Source: Enorma burkinafasonensis (GTDB taxonomy: Bacteria > Actinomycetota > Coriobacteriia > Coriobacteriales > Coriobacteriaceae). Taken from it: 64,000 bases of DNA. How positions within the stretch are numbered: position 1 is the stretch's first letter; each line of letters opens with the position of its first letter. The DNA is taken from assembly GCF_902150035.1 (NCBI RefSeq), contig NZ_LR597506.1, forward strand, positions 89,565-153,564, in the 5' to 3' direction. This document shows, in pieces, positions 56,585 to 64,000 of this stretch. Under the pieces are notes generated by a model. That model did not search any database. It was given only the letters and a program-made list of their open reading frames with translations, and had not been told where the DNA came from. The position numbers and the translations under genes are program-made.

Positions 56585-56620
56585 TGCGTCACCTCCTCGG
56601 GTGTCGGCTCCTCTTGGCGC

Positions 56621-56637
56621 TAATGTAACACACATTA
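56621..56637. promoter_or_regulatory. Putative PadR operator
   Basis: TAATGT (56621-56626) and ACATTA (56632-56637) form a 6-bp palindrome spaced by 5 bp. ACACACATTACTATGTGTGT overlaps it with a second symmetry. The padR promoter, TCGACA with TACATT 17 nt away on the minus strand, overlaps this site. Confidence 0.6.
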
Positions 56638-56682
56638 CTATGTGTGTCGATATACTATTTTGAGCACAGTGCCCCGAGAACG

Positions 56683-56713
56683 AAAAAAGCCGGCTCCCGA
56701 AGGAACCGGCTTT
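56683..56713 (-). terminator. rplA terminator
   Basis: On the minus strand AAAGCCGG...CCGGCTTT pairs and six Ts follow (56683-56688). It ends the rplKA transcript and separates it from the padR region. Confidence 0.9.
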
Positions 56714-56787
56714 AGACAAGCTATGAGCTTGTGTTCAGAGGGCCCTGTCCTCAAAGGCACGATCGGCCCTGTCCCCTTGGCTCGATG

Positions 56788-57495
56788 CTACTCGGCCATG
56801 AAGTCGCGCTGGACGGCGGGGTCGACCTTGACGCCCGGGCCCATGGTCGAGGAGAGCGCGATGCTCTTCACGTAGCGGCCCTTGGCGGAAGACGGCTTCA
56901 CGCGCAGGATCTCGGTGTAGAGCGCGGCGTAGTTCTCGACGAGCTTCTGGTCGTCGAAGGAGACGCGGCCCACCGGCACGTGGCAGATGCCGTAGCGGTC
57001 GGCGCGGTACTCAACGCGGCCGGCCTTGAGCTCGGAGACCATCTTGGCGACGTCCATGGTCACGGTGCCGAGCTTGGGGTTCGGCATGAGGCCACGGGGG
57101 CCGAGGATCTTACCGATGCGGCCGACCTTGGCCATCATGTTCGGCGTGGCGATCGCGGCGTCGAAGTTGATCTCGCCGCCCTGGATCGCGGCCACGAGCT
57201 CGTCGGAACCGACGATGTCGGCGCCGGCCTCTTCGGCCTCGCGGGCCTTCTCGCCCTCGGCGAAGACGGCGACGCGCACGGTCTTGCCGGTGCCGTGGGG
57301 CAGCGAGATGGAGCCGCGGATGTTCTGGTCGGCCTTACGGGTGTCGATACCCAGGCGGAAGTGAGCCTCGACGGTCTCGTCGAACTTGGCCGGTGCGACC
57401 TCCTTCACGAGGCGGACGGCCTCGAGCGGGCTGTAGAGCTTGAACTTCTCGACCTTCTCCGCGGCGGCGCGGAAATTCTTTCCATGCTTAGGCAT
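56788..57495 (-). CDS. rplA: 50S ribosomal protein L1
   Basis: A 235-residue L1. [60 protein letters not shown] and [15 protein letters not shown] are typical. It binds 23S rRNA at the stalk near the E site and, in bacteria, can repress rplKA translation. CAGGAGG precedes the ATG. It lies 103 nt after rplK; no L1 operator was identified with confidence. Confidence 0.98.
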   Translation of the reverse strand: MPKHGKNFRAAAEKVEKFKLYSPLEAVRLVKEVAPAKFDETVEAHFRLGIDTRKADQNIRGSISLPHGTGKTVRVAVFAEGEKAREAEEAGADIVGSDELVAAIQGGEINFDAAIATPNMMAKVGRIGKILGPRGLMPNPKLGTVTMDVAKMVSELKAGRVEYRADRYGICHVPVGRVSFDDQKLVENYAALYTEILRVKPSSAKGRYVKSIALSSTMGPGVKVDPAVQRDFMAE

Positions 57496-57598
57496 GTTCT
57501 ACCTCCTGTGGTCAACGGGCGGAAGCCCTCCCACATCGATGTGCGCCCCATTGCGCACGAACGGGCCCGCCCCTCTGGCGAGCCCGCAGGTGACGAAG

Positions 57599-58027
57599 TT
57601 ACTCGGCGATGGTCACGCCCATGGAGCGGGCGGTACCGGCGACGATCTTCTTGGCGGCCTCGATGTCGTTGGCATTGAGGTCCGGCATCTTGATCTCGGC
57701 GATCTTGGTGAGCTGCTCGTCGGTGAGCTGGCCGACCTTGTCGCGCTGCGGCACGGCGGAACCGCTCTTGAGCTTGAGCTCCTTCTTGATGAGGTGCGCC
57801 GCGGGCGGCGTGTGGCACTCGAAGGAGAACGAGCGGTCCTCGAACACGGTGATGACGACGGGGATGACGTCACCGGCCTTGTCCTGCGTGGCGGCGTTGA
57901 ACGCCTGGCAGAACTGCATGATGTTGACCTGGGCAGCACCGAGCGCGGGGCCCACGGGGGGCGCCGGGTTGGCCTGGCCGGCAGGAATCTGAAGCTTGAT
58001 GACGGTAGCGACCTTCTTATCAGCCAT
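57599..58027 (-). CDS. rplK: 50S ribosomal protein L11
   Basis: A 142-residue L11. [44 protein letters not shown] is the conserved N-terminal domain; the C-terminal rRNA-binding domain follows ([33 protein letters not shown]). The ATG at 58027 has AGGAAGG; 58063 is a longer start without support. Confidence 0.98.
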   Translation of the reverse strand: MADKKVATVIKLQIPAGQANPAPPVGPALGAAQVNIMQFCQAFNAATQDKAGDVIPVVITVFEDRSFSFECHTPPAAHLIKKELKLKSGSAVPQRDKVGQLTDEQLTKIAEIKMPDLNANDIEAAKKIVAGTARSMGVTIAE

Positions 58028-58147
58028 CTTGAAACCTTCCTGAACCGTAACGGTACCTGACATGCTATATCGTCAGCGCCTGCTCGCTAGAAGCATCCCC
58101 GATGGTGAGCGGCCACGAGGGAAACGGGCACACGCGAACGGACGACC

Positions 58148-58684
58148 TTAGGCGATCACGGCCACCTGATCGAAGCCGAGCTCGACGGGGGTCTCGCGGC
58201 CGAAGATCATGAGGGTGACCTTGACCTTGCCGGCCTCGGCGTTGACCTCGGAGATCTGGCCATCGAAGTCGGCGAGCGGGCCGGAGGTCACGCGGACGGC
58301 GGTGCCGACCTCGAGGCCCACGGCGGTGCGCTTGGGCGCCTCGCCCTTCTTGGACTTGTGCATCATCTTGTTGTACTCGTCGCGCGAGAGCGGCGAGGGC
58401 TTGCCGTTGGCACCGAGGAACCCGGTGACGCCCTGGGTGTTGCGCACGCAGGTCCAGGCGTCGTCATCCATCTCCATGCGCACGAGCACGTAGCCCGGGA
58501 AGATCTTGACGTCCTTGGTCTCGCGCTTACCGCCCTCTTTGATCTCGGTCACACTCTCGATGGGAATCTCGATATCGAAGATGCGGTCCTGCATCCCCAT
58601 GGTCTCGATACGATGCTCGAGGTCGGTCTTGACCTTCTTCTCGTATCCGGAGTAGGTGTGGACGACATACCAGCGCTTGGACAT
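58148..58684 (-). CDS. nusG: Transcription antitermination factor NusG
   Basis: A 178-residue NusG. The NGN domain starts [30 protein letters not shown] and includes [13 protein letters not shown]. The KOW domain is [40 protein letters not shown]. It keeps RNA polymerase elongating and links to ribosomes. GAGGGGG precedes the ATG. It starts 1 nt after secE. Confidence 0.98.
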   Translation of the reverse strand: MSKRWYVVHTYSGYEKKVKTDLEHRIETMGMQDRIFDIEIPIESVTEIKEGGKRETKDVKIFPGYVLVRMEMDDDAWTCVRNTQGVTGFLGANGKPSPLSRDEYNKMMHKSKKGEAPKRTAVGLEVGTAVRVTSGPLADFDGQISEVNAEAGKVKVTLMIFGRETPVELGFDQVAVIA

Positions 58685-58685
58685 G

Positions 58686-59087
58686 TTACCCCCTCAGACC
58701 AGAGACGAAGAACAGCCCCTCGCCGATGATGAAGTCGAGGGCCGCGATGGCGATGCCCACGACGACCAGCGAGACGCACACGGCCATGGAGAAGTTCACG
58801 AGGTCCTTCTTGCTGGGCCACGTGACGCGGCGCATCTCGGTGCGCACCGAGGAGAAGTAGTTCTTGATGCGGGCGAAGATGCCTGGCTTGGCGCTCTTCT
58901 TCGCCTTCTCCTTGGCCTTGGCGGCCTTGGCCTTAGCCTGGGCCTCGGCCTTCTTGCGCTCGGCGGCGAGAGCCTTGCTCTGCTCCTTCTTCTCCGCGCG
59001 CGACATCTTGGCGGTAGAGGCCTCGGAAGCAGGAGCGCCCTGCGGCGTGTTCTGCTGGGCCTTCTTCTTGTGCTTCTTGTTGGCCAT
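58686..59087 (-). CDS. secE: Preprotein translocase subunit SecE
   Basis: A 133-residue protein with a long Lys/Ala/Glu-rich cytoplasmic arm (residues ~1-70), typical of some actinobacteria, then the conserved SecE region [51 protein letters not shown] with a single membrane helix. It clamps SecY in the protein channel. GGAGGT precedes the ATG at 59087. Follows tRNA-Trp; nusG comes next. Confidence 0.96.
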   Translation of the reverse strand: MANKKHKKKAQQNTPQGAPASEASTAKMSRAEKKEQSKALAAERKKAEAQAKAKAAKAKEKAKKSAKPGIFARIKNYFSSVRTEMRRVTWPSKKDLVNFSMAVCVSLVVVGIAIAALDFIIGEGLFFVSGLRG

Positions 59088-59162
59088 TCCACTACCTCCG
59101 CGCAAAAAGCGCTCTACACTAGAAACCGTAAGCCTCGTTCACGAGGCTTACGGATAAAAGAC

Positions 59163-59238
59163 TGGCACGCCAGGAAGGACTCGAACCCTCAACACTCGGT
59201 TTTGGAGACCGATGCTCTACCAATTGAACTACTGGCGT
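59163..59238 (-). tRNA. trnW: tRNA-Trp (CCA)
   Basis: A 76-nt cloverleaf on the minus strand: acceptor ACGCCAG/CTGGCGT, discriminator G, encoded CCA end, anticodon loop CTCCAAA with anticodon CCA. D arm TTCAATTGGTAGAG and T arm GGTTCGAGTC are standard. It lies between rpmG and secE as in many actinobacteria. Confidence 0.98.
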
Positions 59239-59253
59239 GTGAATGCTAAGAGA

Positions 59254-59403
59254 CTAGCGGGTCTCTTTGTGCACCGTGTGATGACGGCACCAGGGGCAAT
59301 ACTTCTTGATCTGCATACGATCCGGCATGTTCGCCTTGTTCTTGGTGGTCGTATAGTTGCGACGCTTGCACTCGGTGCATGCAAGGGTGACGAGAGTACG
59401 CAT
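59254..59403 (-). CDS. rpmG: 50S ribosomal protein L33
   Basis: A 49-residue L33. [23 protein letters not shown] and [16 protein letters not shown] carry two CxxC pairs, so this is the zinc-binding (C+) form. GGAGG lies about 10 nt before the ATG. It is the first gene of the rpmG-tRNA-secE-nusG unit, driven by the promoter at 59449-59478. Confidence 0.98.
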   Translation of the reverse strand: MRTLVTLACTECKRRNYTTTKNKANMPDRMQIKKYCPWCRHHTVHKETR

Positions 59404-59448
59404 GAGTTGATTACCTCCAAATACCGCCCCGTACGGGCACGATGGGAT

Positions 59449-59478
59449 ACGATAGCATCTGCCTTCGACTTCTGTCAA
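59449..59478 (-). promoter_or_regulatory. Promoter of rpmG-trnW-secE-nusG
   Basis: On the minus strand consensus TTGACA (59473-59478) is followed after 18 nt by TATCGT (59449-59454). The leader is about 45 nt. Confidence 0.7.
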
Positions 59479-59550
59479 TGTAAAGTTGCGTTCCCGCATC
59501 TATCTGCAAAGACGTTTCATAAACGCCCTGCTTGGATGCTGCCGACAGCA

Positions 59551-59592
59551 TGCCCCGTGCGCAGTGCGCGAAACCCCAATGCGCACGGGGCA
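59551..59592. repeat. 13-bp inverted repeat between tuf and rpmG
   Basis: TGCCCCGTGCGCA (59551-59563) pairs perfectly with 59580-59592. It has no T tract on either side and lies near the tuf terminator. Role unknown; perhaps an RNA 3'-end stabiliser. Confidence 0.6.
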
Positions 59593-59617
59593 GGGTGTCG
59601 GGCGGGAAGCACCTGAG

Positions 59618-59651
59618 AGAAAAACCCGGCTCCCCCGAAGAGGAGCCGGGT
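59618..59651 (-). terminator. tuf terminator
   Basis: On the minus strand a 10-bp stem ACCCGGCTCC/GGAGCCGGGT (59624-59651) is followed by TTTTTCTCTC. Confidence 0.9.
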
Positions 59652-59684
59652 GAAGATCACGCGATCTGAGTCAGAGGCTCAGAG

Positions 59685-60875
59685 TTACTCGATGATCGTG
59701 GAGACGACGCCCGAGCCGACGGTGTGGCCACCCTCGCGGATAGCGAAGCGCAGGCCCTCCTCCATGGCGATCGGGTGGATGAGGTCGCCCTCGATGGTGA
59801 TGTGGTCACCGGGCATGGCCATCTCGGTGCCCTCGGGGAGCTTGACGGTACCGGTCACGTCAGTGGTACGGAAGTAGAACTGCGGACGATAGCCATCGAA
59901 GAACGGCGTGTGGCGGCCGCCCTCCTCCTTGGTGAGGACGTAGACCTCGCCGGTGAACTTGGTGTGCGGGTGCACCGAGCCGGGCTTGCAGAGAACCTGG
60001 CCGCGCTCGATGTCCTCGCGCTTGATGCCGCGGAGCAGGATGCCGACGTTGTCGCCAGCCTCGCAGAAGTCCATGGTCTTGCGGAACATCTCGATGCCGG
60101 TGGCGACGGAGGACTGGGTCTCCTTGATGCCCACGATCTCGACGGGCTCGTTGAGCTTGAGCACGCCGCGCTCGACACGACCGGTGGCGACGGTACCACG
60201 GCCGGAGATGGTCATGGTGTCCTCGACGGCCATCAGGAACGGCTTGGCGTCGTCACGCTCGGGGGTCGGGATGTACTCGTCGACGGCCTTCATGAGCTCG
60301 CGGATGGAGTCGTACCACTTCTCCTCGCCGTTGAGGGCGCCGAGAGCGGAGCCGCGGATCACGGGGATGTCGTCGCCGGGGAAATCGTACTCGGAGAGGA
60401 GCTCACGGGTCTCCATCTCGACGAGGTCGATAAGCTCCTCGTCGTCAACCATGTCGCACTTGTTCAGGAACACGACGATGTAGGGCACGCCGACCTGACG
60501 GGCGAGCAGGATGTGCTCGCGGGTCTGGGCCATGGGGCCGTCGGTGGCGGCGATGACCAGGATAGCGCCGTCCATCTGGGCAGCACCGGAGATCATGTTC
60601 TTGATGTAGTCGGCGTGGCCGGGGCAGTCGACGTGAGCGTAGTGACGGGTCTCCGTCTCGTACTCGACGTGGGCGACGGAGATGGTGATGCCGCGCTCGC
60701 GCTCCTCGGGGGCCTTGTCGATGTTCTCGAAGGCGGTGAAGTCGGCCTTGCAGCCATCGGTCTCGGAGAGAACCTTGGTGATGGCGGCGGTCAGCGTGGT
60801 CTTACCGTGGTCCACGTGGCCGATGGTGCCGATGTTAACATGCGGCTTAGTACGCTCGAACTTTTCCTTGGCCAT
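59685..60875 (-). CDS. tuf: Elongation factor Tu
   Basis: A 396-residue GTPase that brings aminoacyl-tRNA to the ribosome. G1 [10 protein letters not shown]2 RGITI, G3 [13 protein letters not shown]4 NKCDMVD, G5 SALGALNG are all intact; domains 2 and 3 have their conserved sequence ([21 protein letters not shown] and [33 protein letters not shown]). AAGGAGG precedes the ATG. It is downstream of three tRNA genes in the same transcript. Confidence 0.99.
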   Translation of the reverse strand: MAKEKFERTKPHVNIGTIGHVDHGKTTLTAAITKVLSETDGCKADFTAFENIDKAPEERERGITISVAHVEYETETRHYAHVDCPGHADYIKNMISGAAQMDGAILVIAATDGPMAQTREHILLARQVGVPYIVVFLNKCDMVDDEELIDLVEMETRELLSEYDFPGDDIPVIRGSALGALNGEEKWYDSIRELMKAVDEYIPTPERDDAKPFLMAVEDTMTISGRGTVATGRVERGVLKLNEPVEIVGIKETQSSVATGIEMFRKTMDFCEAGDNVGILLRGIKREDIERGQVLCKPGSVHPHTKFTGEVYVLTKEEGGRHTPFFDGYRPQFYFRTTDVTGTVKLPEGTEMAMPGDHITIEGDLIHPIAMEEGLRFAIREGGHTVGSGVVSTIIE

Positions 60876-60962
60876 AAAGCCCTCCTCCTTGAGGTCGTCC
60901 CCGGCAGGGACATGCCCTTTAACTTAAGTGGCTCCCCCATGCGGGAAAGCCACCTTGTTACC

Positions 60963-61039
60963 TGGTAGCGGTGACTGGATTCGAACCAGTGACGCCACGG
61001 GTATGAACCGTGTGCTCTAACCAGCTGAGCTACACCGCC
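60963..61039 (-). tRNA. trnM: tRNA-Met, elongator (CAT)
   Basis: A 77-nt cloverleaf on the minus strand: acceptor GGCGGTG/CACCGCT, discriminator A, encoded CCA, anticodon loop TTCATAC with CAT. The 5' GGCGG pairs normally, so this is an elongator rather than an initiator. Confidence 0.97.
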
Positions 61040-61043
61040 GTAC

Positions 61044-61119
61044 TGGAGCCTGCAACCAGACTTGAACTGGTGACCTCTTCGTTACCAACGAAGTGCTCTA
61101 CCGACTGAGCTATACAGGC
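61044..61119 (-). tRNA. trnT: tRNA-Thr (GGT)
   Basis: A 76-nt cloverleaf on the minus strand: acceptor GCCTGTA/TGCAGGC, discriminator T, encoded CCA, anticodon loop TTGGTAA with GGT. It is 4 nt from tRNA-Met. Confidence 0.97.
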
Positions 61120-61129
61120 ACTTGCTTGC

Positions 61130-61214
61130 TGGTGGGAGCGCAAGGATTCGAACCTTGGTAGGCAGAGCCAACGGGTTTACAGCCCGTCCCCATTAACCAC
61201 TCGGGCACACTCCC
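61130..61214 (-). tRNA. trnY: tRNA-Tyr (GTA)
   Basis: An 85-nt cloverleaf on the minus strand with a long variable arm: acceptor GGGAGTG/CGCTCCC, discriminator A, encoded CCA, anticodon loop CTGTAAA with GTA. It is first of the Tyr-Thr-Met-tuf unit. Confidence 0.98.
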
Positions 61215-61277
61215 AGTCAAGCAAGACCCGCAAAGCTGTTTGTCCATGCCGGAGCAAGCACCTCCGCGAGCGAGAGA

Positions 61278-61307
61278 ATAGTAGTACGGCCGACCTCCCT
61301 CTGTCAA
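61278..61307 (-). promoter_or_regulatory. Promoter of the tRNA-Tyr-Thr-Met-tuf unit
   Basis: On the minus strand TTGACA (61302-61307) and TACTAT (61278-61283) are 18 nt apart, near consensus, with a leader of about 55 nt to tRNA-Tyr. Confidence 0.75.
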
Positions 61308-61513
61308 CCGTTTTGCTCTAATACACGCCACCGGGCGTATCCATCACGTGCACCCAAAGGTCTTGAGCTGCGGATTCGCCGCTCATCCCCCATGGATGTC
61401 CTGTGGAAACGCTATGGACGGAGCGCCTTTGCGAGCACGGCCCTCACCGCCTGCGCCCCACATCGAAGATGGCCCTCAATCCCATGGTGAAAAGGCCATC
61501 CCAATCTCGCATC
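61308..61513. other. Gap between divergent tRNA transcription units
   Basis: This stretch between the promoter of the minus-strand tRNA-tuf unit and the promoter of the plus-strand tRNA-Thr has no credible ORF, repeat or RNA that I can identify. Confidence 0.4.
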
Positions 61514-61542
61514 TTGTCGCTCCGCAGGCCATTCAGTATTCT
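61514..61542 (+). promoter_or_regulatory. Promoter of the plus-strand tRNA-Thr
   Basis: TTGTCG (61514-61519) and TATTCT (61537-61542) are 17 nt apart; transcription would start about 23 nt before the tRNA. Confidence 0.55.
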
Positions 61543-61571
61543 ATAGGGGCTTCGCGCCTCGGCGCGGGCAT

Positions 61572-61646
<75 letters not shown>

Positions 61647-61656
61647 TATATGTCGC

Positions 61657-61689
61657 AGGCTCGATGGGCATTTGCCGTCGAGCCTTTTT
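61657..61689 (+). terminator. Terminator of tRNA-Thr (TGT)
   Basis: AGGCTCGA (61657-61664) pairs with TCGAGCCT (61678-61685); GGCA/TGCC extends it. A run of five Ts follows (61685-61689). Confidence 0.85.
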
Positions 61690-61729
61690 CTTCAGCCGAC
61701 TGCCTTTCCTACTCCACAAGATCGCAGCG

Positions 61730-63748
61730 CTACCCGCGCGCGAAGAACGACTCGTCGGCCGCGCGCCACGGGCGCAGGCTCCCCTCCTCCACGGTCACGT
61801 GCGCGCGCTCCGGCACGTCCTGCCATTTCACGGTGTAGCCGGCGCCATGCGCGCAGAAGACCGAGTCGGGGGTGTTCGGCAGGTCCGCCTCCGGGTCGTA
61901 GGCGGCGCGCGCGACGATGTCGTCGGCGTCGTGGCAGGCATCGTAGCCCGAAAACTCCAGGCGCAGGCGCCCGCGGCCGCCGGTGTAGCCCGCCACGTCG
62001 AGGGCGTACTCCTGCATCTCGGAGGCCGGCGCGCGACCGGACAGCTCGGCCATATCGCCCGCGACCGCGGGCGGGTCGAACACGGCCGCCATGCGCTGGG
62101 CGTCGGCGAGCGCACGGCCGATCTTGTCCGCGGGGACCGCGAGGTCGAAGCGGTACCACGGCTCCAGGAGCGCGCACGCGCCCGCCGCGCGGGCCTCCAT
62201 CAGGGCCTGGCGGATCGCCCGGTAGGTCGCCTGGCGGAAGTCCCCGCCCTCGGTGTGCTTGGCGTGCGCACACCCGCCCAGAAGCGTGATGCGCACGTCG
62301 GTGATGGGGGCGCCCGTCAGCACGCCGCGGTGCTCGCGCTCGAGCACGTGGGTGAGGATGAGGCGCTGCCAGTTGCGGTCGAGCGCGTCCTCAGCGCAGC
62401 GCGTGCCCACCTCGAGTCCCGCGCCACGCGGCAGGGGCTCGATGAGGAGCTGCGCCTCGGCGTAGTGCTTGAGCGGCTCGAAGTGCCCCACCCCGCGCAC
62501 CGGCGCCGTCACCGTCTCGCGATAGAGGATGCCGCCCGGGCCGAACGACACCGCAAGGCCGTAGCGCTCGCGCAGGCGCTCCTCCAGCACCTCGCGCTGC
62601 ACCGCGCCCATAAGCTGCACGCGCACCTCGCCGAGCTCCTCCTGCCACGAGGTGCCGAGCAGCGGGTCCTCGTCGGCGAGCTCGCGAAGCGCCCGCACGA
62701 GCGCGTGGACGTCGCATCCCTCGGGGATCACCTGGTACGCGAGGACCGGGGCGAGCGCCGGGGCGAGCCCGCGCGGCTCGGCGCCGAGCTCGCTTCCCGG
62801 CACCACATGCGCAAGGCCCGTCACCGTGCAGATGCGCCCCGCCGGGACCTCCGCGACCGTCCGGTACGCCTCCGCGTCGTAGAGGCGCACCTGGTCGATC
62901 TTCTCCTCCCACGGCTCGCCGCGCTCCACGCCCGAGACCACGGACTTGGCGCGCAGCACCCCGCCCGTCACCTTGATCCAGGCGAGCCGCTCGCCGCGCG
63001 CGTTGCGGCTCACCTTGAAGACGCGCGCCGCGAAGTCGCCCGGCCATGCCTTGGGCGCCACGAGCTCGCAGAGCCCCTCGAGGAACGCCCCCGTGCCCGC
63101 GCGTTTAAGCGCCGAGCCGAAGAACACCGGGAAGACGAGGCGCTCCGCCACGAGGCGCCGCACGGTCGCACGGGACAGCGAGCCCTGCTCCAGGTACTCG
63201 TCGAGCGCGCGCTCATCGGTCGCCGCCGCGTCCTCGAGCGCCGCGCCCGAACCCGCGAGCAGCTCCGCTCCGTCCACGACGGTCGCGCCGAACCGTGCGC
63301 GCATGCCCTCCAGCAGCTCCGCGCGGCGCGCCTCCTCGTCGCCGGCGGCGACGAGGTCCATCTTGTTCACGAACACCGCGACGGGCACGCCGTAGCGCCG
63401 GAGCAGCTCCCACATCGTCTCGGTATGCGCCTGCACGCCGTCGGACGCGCCGATGACCAGCACCGCGTAGTCGAGCGCCTGGAGCGTGCGCTCGGCCTCG
63501 GCGGAGAAGTCCACGTGGCCGGGCGCGTCGAGCAGCATGAGGTGCACGCCGCGCGCGTCGAAGGCGGTCTGCTGCGAGAAGATCGTGATGCCGCGCGAGC
63601 GCTCCATGGCGTCGGTGTCCAGGTGCGCGTCACCGTGGTCCACGCGGCCCGGCCGGCGGATGGCCCCCGCCGCGCCGAGCAGCGCCTCCGCAAGCGTCGT
63701 CTTGCCGGCATCGACATGGGCGACGAGCCCCACCACGGCCTGCCTCAC
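61730..63748 (-). CDS. TetM/EF-G-like ribosomal GTPase
   Basis: A 672-residue translational GTPase related to ribosomal-protection proteins. G1 is LVAHVDAGKTT, then RSRGITIFSQQTAF, G3 DAPGHVDFSAEAERTLQALDYAVLVIGASDGVQAHTETMWELLRRYGVPVAVFVNKMD. The C-terminal NTPDSVFCAHGAGYTVKWQDVP is like that in TetM. GTG 63748 is the likely start, with GAGGGGG 6 nt upstream; in-frame extension upstream enters the IS end. Members of this group include non-resistance housekeeping GTPases, so tetracycline protection is uncertain. An IS21-type end lies about 15-20 bp upstream, possibly altering its expression. Confidence 0.85.
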   Translation of the reverse strand: MRQAVVGLVAHVDAGKTTLAEALLGAAGAIRRPGRVDHGDAHLDTDAMERSRGITIFSQQTAFDARGVHLMLLDAPGHVDFSAEAERTLQALDYAVLVIGASDGVQAHTETMWELLRRYGVPVAVFVNKMDLVAAGDEEARRAELLEGMRARFGATVVDGAELLAGSGAALEDAAATDERALDEYLEQGSLSRATVRRLVAERLVFPVFFGSALKRAGTGAFLEGLCELVAPKAWPGDFAARVFKVSRNARGERLAWIKVTGGVLRAKSVVSGVERGEPWEEKIDQVRLYDAEAYRTVAEVPAGRICTVTGLAHVVPGSELGAEPRGLAPALAPVLAYQVIPEGCDVHALVRALRELADEDPLLGTSWQEELGEVRVQLMGAVQREVLEERLRERYGLAVSFGPGGILYRETVTAPVRGVGHFEPLKHYAEAQLLIEPLPRGAGLEVGTRCAEDALDRNWQRLILTHVLEREHRGVLTGAPITDVRITLLGGCAHAKHTEGGDFRQATYRAIRQALMEARAAGACALLEPWYRFDLAVPADKIGRALADAQRMAAVFDPPAVAGDMAELSGRAPASEMQEYALDVAGYTGGRGRLRLEFSGYDACHDADDIVARAAYDPEADLPNTPDSVFCAHGAGYTVKWQDVPERAHVTVEEGSLRPWRAADESFFARG

Positions 63749-63782
63749 GCGCTCCCCCTCGCTGTGTTTGATAGCCTCCGTC

Positions 63783-63845
63783 TTGCGGGTTTGGGCGCGG
63801 TGATCTTTCGGGAATGAGCGCGAAAAAGTTTCGGGTCTGAGCGCG
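63783..63845. repeat. Three 17-bp transposase-site repeats, 23-bp period
   Basis: TTGCGGGTTTGGGCGCG (63783), TTTCGGGAATGAGCGCG (63806) and TTTCGGGTCTGAGCGCG (63829) start exactly 23 bp apart. They share CGGG and GCGCG blocks. Such multiple sites are where IS21-type transposases bind. Confidence 0.75.
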
Positions 63846-63917
63846 GGCACGCCGACCGTCCCGTTCGGCCTAACGTTGTCGTTGCTTCGGTTACGACGAT
63901 TGGGGGCCAGAGAGGAA

Positions 63918-64000
63918 ATGATCGGCGTGGACAAGATCGACGATATCAGAAAGCTCGGGAGGAACGGGGCGACCGTCGCCTCGATCGCCCGGGACACCGG
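63918..64000 (+). CDS. istA: IS21-family transposase IstA, N-terminus
   Basis: The visible start MIGVDKIDDIRKLGRNGATV and IARDTG match IstA N-termini, which hold the HTH that reads the element ends. GAGAGGAA lies just before the ATG. The DDE catalytic domain and the IstB helper gene lie beyond the window. Confidence 0.8.
   Translation, partial: MIGVDKIDDIRKLGRNGATVASIARDT

Larger units (their letters stand above)
63763..64000 (+). mobile_element. IS21-family element, left end (partial)
   Basis: The element begins near TGTTTG at 63763-63770 and continues off the window. Three spaced terminal repeats precede the istA start, a layout seen in IS21-family ends. The exact left terminus cannot be fixed because the right end is not in the window. 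It abuts the start of the TetM-like gene. Confidence 0.7.

Noticed and set aside
61730..63748. Acquired tetracycline-resistance gene
   Set aside because: Similarity to TetM is in the G domain and C-terminus only; many anaerobes have such GTPases without resistance, so only a family-level call is made.

Overview
The window is a GC-rich bacterial chromosome segment with dense genes, strong Shine-Dalgarno sites and mostly actinobacterial-style gene order (rpmG, tRNA-Trp, secE, nusG, rplK, rplA). The mix of an anaerobe-type FeoA-FeoB fusion, many peptide and amino-acid uptake genes, a TetM-like chromosomal GTPase, LPxTG-like surface anchors and little sign of aerobic metabolism suggests a gut Coriobacteriia (Collinsella or a close relative). 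The genus is an inference; no rRNA is present to settle it.

Layout. 1-0.7 kb: start of rplJ with its L10 leader and promoter. 0.7-9.4 kb: an ABC exporter, a hypoxanthine-DNA-glycosylase-like protein, an isochorismatase-like hydrolase, feoAB, a HAD phosphatase and asnS. 9.5-14.7 kb: an HTH regulator, then a TrpX-type ABC importer with two tandem paralogous lipoproteins, a permease and an ATPase. 14.7-30.7 kb: a peptide-use locus. On the minus strand lie two Opp-type binding lipoproteins, a C1 aminopeptidase (PepC/bleomycin hydrolase family), OppBCDF, an M20 peptidase, an S10 serine carboxypeptidase, a deformylase-like protein and an M18 aminopeptidase; DUF1177 and AroM genes diverge from them. 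30.7-38.6 kb: two small terminal-inverted-repeat elements flank a nuclease-like protein, a UvrA paralogue, a HerA-like ATPase, MscS, a flavodoxin-fold reductase and an ArsC-like protein. 38.7-49.8 kb: an accessory region of membrane, surface and regulatory genes (Ser/Thr kinase, MerR, two XRE regulators, Tyr/Asp-rich lipoprotein, a 30-residue membrane peptide outside the usual size cut-off, a frameshifted membrane gene, and a 155-bp element bounded by 30-bp perfect inverted repeats). 50-55 kb: leuACDB preceded by a leucine-rich leader peptide and attenuator. 55-56.6 kb: PadR plus membrane partner. 56.7-61.7 kb: the translation cluster and five tRNAs. 61.7-64 kb: TetM-like GTPase and the left end of an IS21-type element running off the window.

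How the parts work together. The 14.7-30.7 kb locus joins peptide capture, import and stepwise hydrolysis. The leu operon reads its own end product through rare CTA leucine codons in the leader. The ribosomal genes are split: rplKA end in a terminator at 56.7 kb while rplJ, under its own leader, lies 56 kb away. Several proteins have a substitution at a position normally essential for catalysis (deformylase HAIDH, ArsC-like Ser11, kinase HCDIA loop). All functions come from reading the sequence; no database search was run.
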